From Acinetobacter sedimenti (GTDB lineage: Bacteria > Pseudomonadota > Gammaproteobacteria > Pseudomonadales > Moraxellaceae): a DNA stretch of 64,000 nucleotides. The translations under genes and the position numbers were made by a program. The stretch's first letter is position 1; the number at the start of each line of letters is the position of its first letter. The notes beneath the pieces are model-generated. The model made no database searches and was not told where the DNA came from. It saw only the letters and a program-made list of their open reading frames with translations. Below, one piece after another: positions 59,008 through 64,000 of the stretch. The stretch spans positions 1-64,000 of the forward strand of contig NZ_JAKUML010000008.1 of the NCBI RefSeq assembly GCF_022601685.1, in the 5' to 3' direction.

Positions 59008-60156
59008 TTAAAACACAGCGTGATAAATCGCTAAAGCATCGGTTTCGCTAAGTTCACGTGGATTATTTTGCAACAATCGGGTTTGCAACATCGCATCGTG
59101 CGCAAGTGTATCTAATAAATCTTCGGCAATATCCAGTTCAGAGAGTTTTAATTTCAAACCACTTTGTGCACAGATATTTTGCATGTGATTAATAAATTGT
59201 TGGCAAAGTTCAGATGTTGAGCCTTTGGCATTTGGATTGATTGCTTGCATAAGTTCTGCATACAGTGTTTCTGTCACTGGCGCATTAAACTTCAAAACCT
59301 CACACAAAACTAGGGCATTACTATGCCCATGAGAAAGGTGACAATGCCCACCTAGCGGATAAGCAAGCGCATGTACAGCAGCGACAGGTGCATTGGCAAA
59401 AGCTTGACCTGCAAGCATCGCACCAAACAGCATTTGCTGGCGCGCTTCTAAATCTTGTGGAAATTTCAGTGCCACTGGCAAGGCTTGATTGAGCAATTTT
59501 AGCGCCTGAATGGCGAGTAGATCGGAATAGGGATTTTTCTTATGTTTTGAGGTGTAAGATTCGATGGCATGTACCATCGCATCAATACCTGTTGCTGCCG
59601 TAATGTGCGTAGGGAGGTTTACAGTTAAGCTTGCATCGAGGATGGCAGTATCTGCATAGAGAATTGGTGACACCACACCAGATTTTGTTGTTTCGCCAGT
59701 GGTGACAATTGCGATCGGAGTTACTTCAGAGCCAGTACCTGCAGTGGTTGGAATCTGAATTAAGGGTAGACGAGGTGCTTGGACTTGATTGACACCATAC
59801 ATGCTTTGTAATGACTGTGATTGTTTTGGATGGGCAAGTACAGCAATGAGCTTGGCGACATCCATCGCACTACCACCACCTAATCCGATAACACCATCGA
59901 CTTTGGATTGTTTGGCAAATTCAACAGCAGACAACACCACATGCTCAGGCGGATCGGCTTGCACATCAGTATAGAGCTGATAATTGGTTTGAATCTGGTC
60001 AGTCACTTGCTTGGCAATGCCTTGCGCAACTAGACCATGATCGGTCACGACCATGATATTGCGCATATTGAGCCTGCGACATTCTTCATTCATTTGAGAT
60101 AAACTATCAATCCCAACGATCAAATTTGAAACTGTTTGAAAAACAAATCCTGACAT
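59008..60156 (-). CDS. Iron-containing alcohol dehydrogenase
   Basis: A 382-residue group III (iron-dependent) NAD(P) alcohol dehydrogenase. GLGGGSAMDVAKLIAVLA binds the cofactor, TTAGTGSEVTPIAIVTTGE is the diagnostic loop, and metal ligands are expected in ATGIDAMVHAIESYTSKHKK and LSHGHSNALV. It interconverts a primary alcohol and aldehyde; the substrate is not known. AGGA before the ATG supports the start. Next on the strand is an HxlR regulator, a class often found beside such redox genes. Confidence 0.92.
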   Translation of the reverse strand: MSGFVFQTVSNLIVGIDSLSQMNEECRRLNMRNIMVVTDHGLVAQGIAKQVTDQIQTNYQLYTDVQADPPEHVVLSAVEFAKQSKVDGVIGLGGGSAMDVAKLIAVLAHPKQSQSLQSMYGVNQVQAPRLPLIQIPTTAGTGSEVTPIAIVTTGETTKSGVVSPILYADTAILDASLTVNLPTHITAATGIDAMVHAIESYTSKHKKNPYSDLLAIQALKLLNQALPVALKFPQDLEARQQMLFGAMLAGQAFANAPVAAVHALAYPLGGHCHLSHGHSNALVLCEVLKFNAPVTETLYAELMQAINPNAKGSTSELCQQFINHMQNICAQSGLKLKLSELDIAEDLLDTLAHDAMLQTRLLQNNPRELSETDALAIYHAVF

Positions 60157-60254
60157 GCTTTATCCTAAATCTTATGTATACTCCATGGTTTCGGTAATGT
60201 AGCATGTGAAATCTTTACACTCTAGTTGAACATCAGGCTAAAACTTGGATTCTC

Positions 60255-60794
60255 ATGTCGAACACAGCAGATCAAAACTTTAATAAACGACAAGACCAAC
60301 CATCGCAAATAACACAGCCATTCAAAGTGCTGTGCGTGTGTTTAGGCAATATTTGTCGCTCACCCACCGCAGAGGTGATACTGCAACAACAGGCTTTGCG
60401 TGCAGGATTAAATATACAAGTTGATTCGGCAGGCACCAGCAATTATCATCCAAACAAGGCACCTGATTCACGCAGTCAACGTCATGCACTTGCACATGGT
60501 TATGATTTAAGTCGTTTGCGGGCAAGACAATTACAATTGGCTGATTTTCAAGATTTTGATCTCATTTTGGCAATGGATCATGAGAATTATGCTGATATTT
60601 TGAAATTGAAAGCGCAATTAGATCAAGTCAATTCAAAAGTTGCGATGATGAGTGAACATGATGCAAGCTATCCAAAGCAATCTTTACCCGATCCATACTA
60701 CGGTGGTGAAGATGGATTTGAGCGAGTGATTGCACAGTGTGAGTCGAGCAGTCGGGCATGGGTGCAATATTGGCAATCGCAAAATATCGGCTAA
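60255..60794 (+). CDS. Low-molecular-weight protein tyrosine phosphatase
   Basis: The CX5R active site is CLGNICRS (C29, R35), and the general acid lies in LPDPYYGGEDGF. These enzymes dephosphorylate tyrosine, often of capsule or exopolysaccharide kinases (Wzb type). No Wzc-type kinase or capsule genes are adjacent, so a housekeeping or stress role is as likely. The N-terminal 23 residues are extra and polar. It is followed after 54 bases by murB on the same strand and is divergent from the dehydrogenase gene. Confidence 0.92.
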   Translation: MSNTADQNFNKRQDQPSQITQPFKVLCVCLGNICRSPTAEVILQQQALRAGLNIQVDSAGTSNYHPNKAPDSRSQRHALAHGYDLSRLRARQLQLADFQDFDLILAMDHENYADILKLKAQLDQVNSKVAMMSEHDASYPKQSLPDPYYGGEDGFERVIAQCESSSRAWVQYWQSQNIG

Positions 60795-60848
60795 TATACG
60801 ATTTGTATTGCAGACATCAAACTTCATAGAACATCATTTGGAAAATTC

Positions 60849-61919
60849 GTGACAGCTACTCACAACAACATCAATCTAAACATACAGCACAATGTTGATT
60901 TAAGCCCACACAATACACTGGCGTTACAGTCGCAAAGTAGTCATTACTTTGCAATGACTGATATTGATCAAATCGAAGCGATTGTTGAATTTGCCGAAAC
61001 AGAAAAATTATCCATCTTTGTGTTGTCTGGAGGTAGTAATATTGTGCTGCCTGCACAGATGCAGACCTTAACTGTGCATGTGCAAAACATGGGGAAAGAA
61101 ATTGTTGAAGATAATGAAAATACAGTGCTACTCAAAGTCCAGGCAGGTGAAAATTGGCACGAATTTGTAAAGTGGTGTTGTGAAAATGGCTATCATGGAC
61201 TCGAAAATTTAGCATTGATTCCAGGTTGTGTTGGCGCATCGCCGATTCAAAATATTGGCGCCTATGGCGTTGAAGTCGGCGAGTTTATAGAACAAATTTT
61301 TGCCTATGACTTAGTGCAAAAATGCCATGTCATTTTCCACGCAGATGAGTGCCAATTTGCTTATCGAGATAGTCTGTTTAAACGCAATGCAGGGCGATAT
61401 ATCGTTTATGCGGTCAGTTTTCGACTATTAAAAAAAGCAGAACTGAAACTAAATTATGCTGATGTGGGGCAGCGAGTTGGTGATGCGCCAACACCAAAAA
61501 AATTATTTGATGCGATTGTAGCGATTCGCCAAGCGAAACTCCCTGATCCAAAAGAATTTCCAAATACAGGCAGTTTTTTTAAAAATCCAGTTTTGGATGC
61601 AACACAGTTTGCCGAGTTTATTAAGAAGCACCCGAATGCCCCACATTATAAATTAGCAGATCAAGTTGATACATCGATCAAAGTCGCAGCGGGTTGGCTC
61701 ATTGAGCAAGCAGGTTGGAAGGGGAAACGGCTTGGTTCGGTGGGTATGTTTGAGCGTCAGGCATTGGTTCTAGTGAATTATGCAATCGCCGATCAACAGG
61801 ATGTAAAGAACACTTATCAACACATTCAACACGATATCTATCAAAGATTTGCTATTCGTCTTGAGCCTGAACCCGTATTATTGGGTGAAGATGGTACAAT
61901 CCAAGCACATAATCAATGA
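60849..61919 (+). CDS. murB: UDP-N-acetylenolpyruvoylglucosamine reductase
   Basis: An FAD enzyme that reduces UDP-GlcNAc-enolpyruvate to UDP-MurNAc in the cytoplasm, using NADPH. It has the flavin motifs VLSGGSNIVLPAQM and IPGCVGASPIQNIGAYGVEV, then FAYRDSLFKRNAGRYIV and a late GTFP-like NTGSFFKNPVL with the catalytic serine. The length (356) is that of type I MurB. The GTG start at 60849 has GGA six bases upstream; no ATG is available near the start. It probably forms an operon with the phosphatase and YdcF-type genes. Confidence 0.95.
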   Translation: MTATHNNINLNIQHNVDLSPHNTLALQSQSSHYFAMTDIDQIEAIVEFAETEKLSIFVLSGGSNIVLPAQMQTLTVHVQNMGKEIVEDNENTVLLKVQAGENWHEFVKWCCENGYHGLENLALIPGCVGASPIQNIGAYGVEVGEFIEQIFAYDLVQKCHVIFHADECQFAYRDSLFKRNAGRYIVYAVSFRLLKKAELKLNYADVGQRVGDAPTPKKLFDAIVAIRQAKLPDPKEFPNTGSFFKNPVLDATQFAEFIKKHPNAPHYKLADQVDTSIKVAAGWLIEQAGWKGKRLGSVGMFERQALVLVNYAIADQQDVKNTYQHIQHDIYQRFAIRLEPEPVLLGEDGTIQAHNQ

Positions 61920-61962
61920 TCGATTTGCATGAAACCTTTTGAAGCACGATAAATAGGAATCT

Positions 61963-63114
61963 ATGGTAAAACTAGCGAAGCTAAAAAGTATGATGTATTG
62001 GGTGATTGGTTTGTCGGTCATCCTCATTTTGCTTATTGCTTTTGTTTATAGCCCATATTATGCCAAAAGTGGCTTGTGGCTGTTGGATCGCTTTGTTAGT
62101 CAAGAAGTTGATCCAGTGGCAGCTGAAAGCCAAAAGAACGGACAGCTCAGTGCTGAAAATGAGCTTGAGCCTGGTTCGAAAGAATGGGTCGCACGACAAG
62201 CTTATCTTGCCGAAGTGAATCAAAGCTTAGATCAGAATGATGCGTCCAAGTTTTTGCAAATACAGCAACGCTACAACTTATTGTTGAAAATGATTGCAGA
62301 GCAAAAACAAGATGAACTGGACTACCAACTTCAAGTTTTTTCTGACAATGAGTTGAAAGCCAATATAGAGCAAGATCAGAATCAGGCTTCCGTTTCGAAT
62401 AATATTGAAAATAGCGTAGATGACGATAGCGAAGTAGAAATAGATATTGAAGCTTTGTTTGAAGATGTCATTAGTGATGAAAATCAACCATTGTTTGAGC
62501 AGTATCGTCAATTTTTAACGGATACTTCTGCCAAAATTCAACTTGAAAACACTTCGTCTGAAGCCACACAAGTTCGAGCACCATTTATTTTTCAACGTCC
62601 TGCACATCAACCGCATGCTATCGTGATTCTCGGTGGTGGCTTGACTAGTGGCAAGAAGAAAGGTGAAATTGTCGTTAATGCGTATACCAAAAAGCGATTA
62701 GAACAAGCTGTGGAAGTCTATCAAAGCCACAATTTGCCGATTGTTCTCAGTGGTGTGGAAGCACCTTATATGCAGAAGTGGCTCGAACAACATCAGATTC
62801 ATGCGCAATTCCTAGAAAACCGTAGTATGAATACCTGTGAAAATACCCGATTCAGCTCATTATTATTACAAAAGCAAGGTGGTGCGCCGACCGTGTTTTT
62901 AGTGACCGATGCTTATCATATGGCGAGAGCAAAGCGATTATTTGCGATCAATGGCATTGCGACAATTCCTGTGATTGCGCCATTACCAAATACGTTGACT
63001 GAGTGGCAACCAAGCAAACAAAATCTAATGCACAGTCGCCGTGCAACCTATGAAATCCTTGCCACCATGCGTGATGTATGGTTTGGTGAAAGTAACTGCC
63101 GAGAGATTCCTTAA
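61963..63114 (+). CDS. YdcF/ElyC-family (DUF218) membrane protein with acidic extension
   Basis: One N-terminal membrane helix (residues 10-28) is followed by about 175 residues of Glu/Asp/Gln-rich chain with low similarity to anything I know (SVDDDSEVEIDIEALFEDVI), then a DUF218 domain: AIVILGGGLTSGKKKGEIVV, SMNTCENTRFSSLL and VTDAYHMARAKRLF. DUF218 proteins such as SanA and ElyC act in envelope integrity, which fits the murB neighbour. AGGA before the ATG is good. Most members lack such a long acidic insert. The partial hydrolase gene starts two bases after its stop. Confidence 0.85.
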   Translation: MVKLAKLKSMMYWVIGLSVILILLIAFVYSPYYAKSGLWLLDRFVSQEVDPVAAESQKNGQLSAENELEPGSKEWVARQAYLAEVNQSLDQNDASKFLQIQQRYNLLLKMIAEQKQDELDYQLQVFSDNELKANIEQDQNQASVSNNIENSVDDDSEVEIDIEALFEDVISDENQPLFEQYRQFLTDTSAKIQLENTSSEATQVRAPFIFQRPAHQPHAIVILGGGLTSGKKKGEIVVNAYTKKRLEQAVEVYQSHNLPIVLSGVEAPYMQKWLEQHQIHAQFLENRSMNTCENTRFSSLLLQKQGGAPTVFLVTDAYHMARAKRLFAINGIATIPVIAPLPNTLTEWQPSKQNLMHSRRATYEILATMRDVWFGESNCREIP

Positions 63115-63116
63115 TT

Positions 63117-64000
63117 ATGGCGAATATTCCATTTATGAATCCTGCGTTACTCAGCGCAACTGATTTACCAATTCCCGATCCAATCGAAACGCCAAAAGCA
63201 CTGAATCATTTGGATTTATCAGAGCCAACTTTGCTCAACCCAATGCTTGAAGGCTATCAACGGCTTTATGCACTTGATCAACTGAATAGCTATCATTGGC
63301 AAGGTGTGGTTGAAGTTGATCAATATCGTATTCATGTGCAAGTTTATGAACCAAAATTTGCTGAAGATGAACAAGCTGAAGTAAAAGGCTCTGTCTGGTT
63401 GGTACATGGTTATCTTGAACACAGCGGGATTTATCAGCCAATTATTAAAGAAATTTTGGAGCAAGGTTTTAGCGTATTGGCTTTTGATTTACCTGGTCAT
63501 GGACTGAGTAATGGGACTGTGGCGGGTATAGAAGATTTTGATGATTATCAAAAAGTGCTACACGGTATTGCCGAAGTCGTTGAAGGCGCAAAATCCCTAC
63601 CTAAGCCGTGGCATGGCATTGGACAAAGTACAGGTGGCGCGATTTGGATGCATCATTTATTGGAATACGCCGAAAATCGACAACAACCTTTAGTGGATCG
63701 TGTATTGTTATTATCCCCATTGATCCGCCCTGCAAAAAGTTCTTGGTGGCACAACTCGGTTGGGTTGGGTATCGTTCGACGGATTCGACGCCAAGTGCCT
63801 CGTAAGTTTAAACGCAATAATCATAACCCTGAATTTCTGCGTTTTGTTCGATTACAAGACCCATTGCAACCTCGTGCAATGAGCATGGATTGGATATTGG
63901 CATTGTCAAAATGGATGCCTTTGATGGAAGCCCGACCACCGTGCCGTATACCAGTGTGGCTTGCGCAAGGTGCGCTCGATCAAACTGTAGATTGGCGTTA
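63117..64000 (+). CDS. Alpha/beta hydrolase, lysophospholipase-like (partial)
   Basis: The frame runs off the window, so the C-terminus is missing (294 complete codons are seen). It starts MANIPFMNPALLSATDLPIP two bases after the YdcF-type stop. The fold is clear: SVWLVHGYLEHSGIYQPIIK (oxyanion loop HG), LAFDLPGHGLSNG and the nucleophile elbow GIGQSTGGAIW (GxSxG, serine in GQSTG). The acidic residue is probably in the late LAQGALDQTVDW, and the catalytic histidine lies beyond the edge. It resembles PldB-type lysophospholipases or monoglyceride lipases; the substrate is inferred only from the family. Confidence 0.88.
   Translation, partial: MANIPFMNPALLSATDLPIPDPIETPKALNHLDLSEPTLLNPMLEGYQRLYALDQLNSYHWQGVVEVDQYRIHVQVYEPKFAEDEQAEVKGSVWLVHGYLEHSGIYQPIIKEILEQGFSVLAFDLPGHGLSNGTVAGIEDFDDYQKVLHGIAEVVEGAKSLPKPWHGIGQSTGGAIWMHHLLEYAENRQQPLVDRVLLLSPLIRPAKSSWWHNSVGLGIVRRIRRQVPRKFKRNNHNPEFLRFVRLQDPLQPRAMSMDWILALSKWMPLMEARPPCRIPVWLAQGALDQTVDWR

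Overview
This window looks like a chromosomal segment of an Acinetobacter-type gammaproteobacterium (Moraxellaceae). The basis is protein-level similarity recalled from memory: Acinetobacter-like RecA, CysB, infC and suc operon proteins, monomeric NADP isocitrate dehydrogenase, low-to-moderate GC, and the typical gene neighbours. No database search was run. No tRNA, rRNA, CRISPR array or intact insertion sequence was seen.

Layout. 1-600: the 3' end of tuf with its terminator, then a decayed IS481-type transposase tail with an imperfect inverted repeat. 601-4112: a metal-dependent hydrolase, a bacterioferritin lacking the usual haem methionine, a periplasmic peroxiredoxin and recA. 4383-11004: hslR-yrfG, divergent cysQ, an AT-rich DUF6615-like gene (possible PD-(D/E)xK fold), monomeric icd and a histidine phosphatase. 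11035-17605: tautomerase, rpsT with a GTG start, gloB, an ExoX-like exonuclease, a rhomboid protease, a palindromic dispersed repeat, a lipoprotein GlpQ and proS. 17749-24565: a two-gene RND efflux system, a coiled-coil secreted protein and three tandem DUF2147 paralogues. 24893-31589: LrgB/LrgA, hflX, a PlsC-type acyltransferase, a PLD lipoprotein and a membrane metallophosphoesterase.

32243-40082 is a complete sucA-sucB-lpdA-sucC-sucD cluster (2-oxoglutarate dehydrogenase plus succinyl-CoA synthetase). It is preceded by a 650-base leader with several strong hairpins and has a possible 32-residue ORF between lpdA and sucC. An IutA-like TonB receptor follows, then thrS-infC, where infC starts with the rare codon ATC.

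46213-52271 (minus strand) is the sulfate uptake locus: sbp, an RBBP9/YdeN-type hydrolase, cysT, cysW, cysA and cysB. Immediately beyond cysB lies a 5'-truncated fragment of a second sulfate-binding protein. 52461-55249 holds pabC-mltG-tmk, with a second copy of the dispersed palindromic repeat between mltG and tmk. 55766-64000 holds an unknown gene, dps, a very AT-rich unknown membrane protein, an HxlR regulator, an iron-type alcohol dehydrogenase, a low-molecular-weight tyrosine phosphatase, murB, a YdcF-type protein and a partial alpha/beta hydrolase.

Most of the window is core metabolism and housekeeping. The accessory or unexplained signals are the dispersed palindrome pair, the sucA leader, the two AT-rich unknown genes, the IS481 scar and the truncated Sbp gene.
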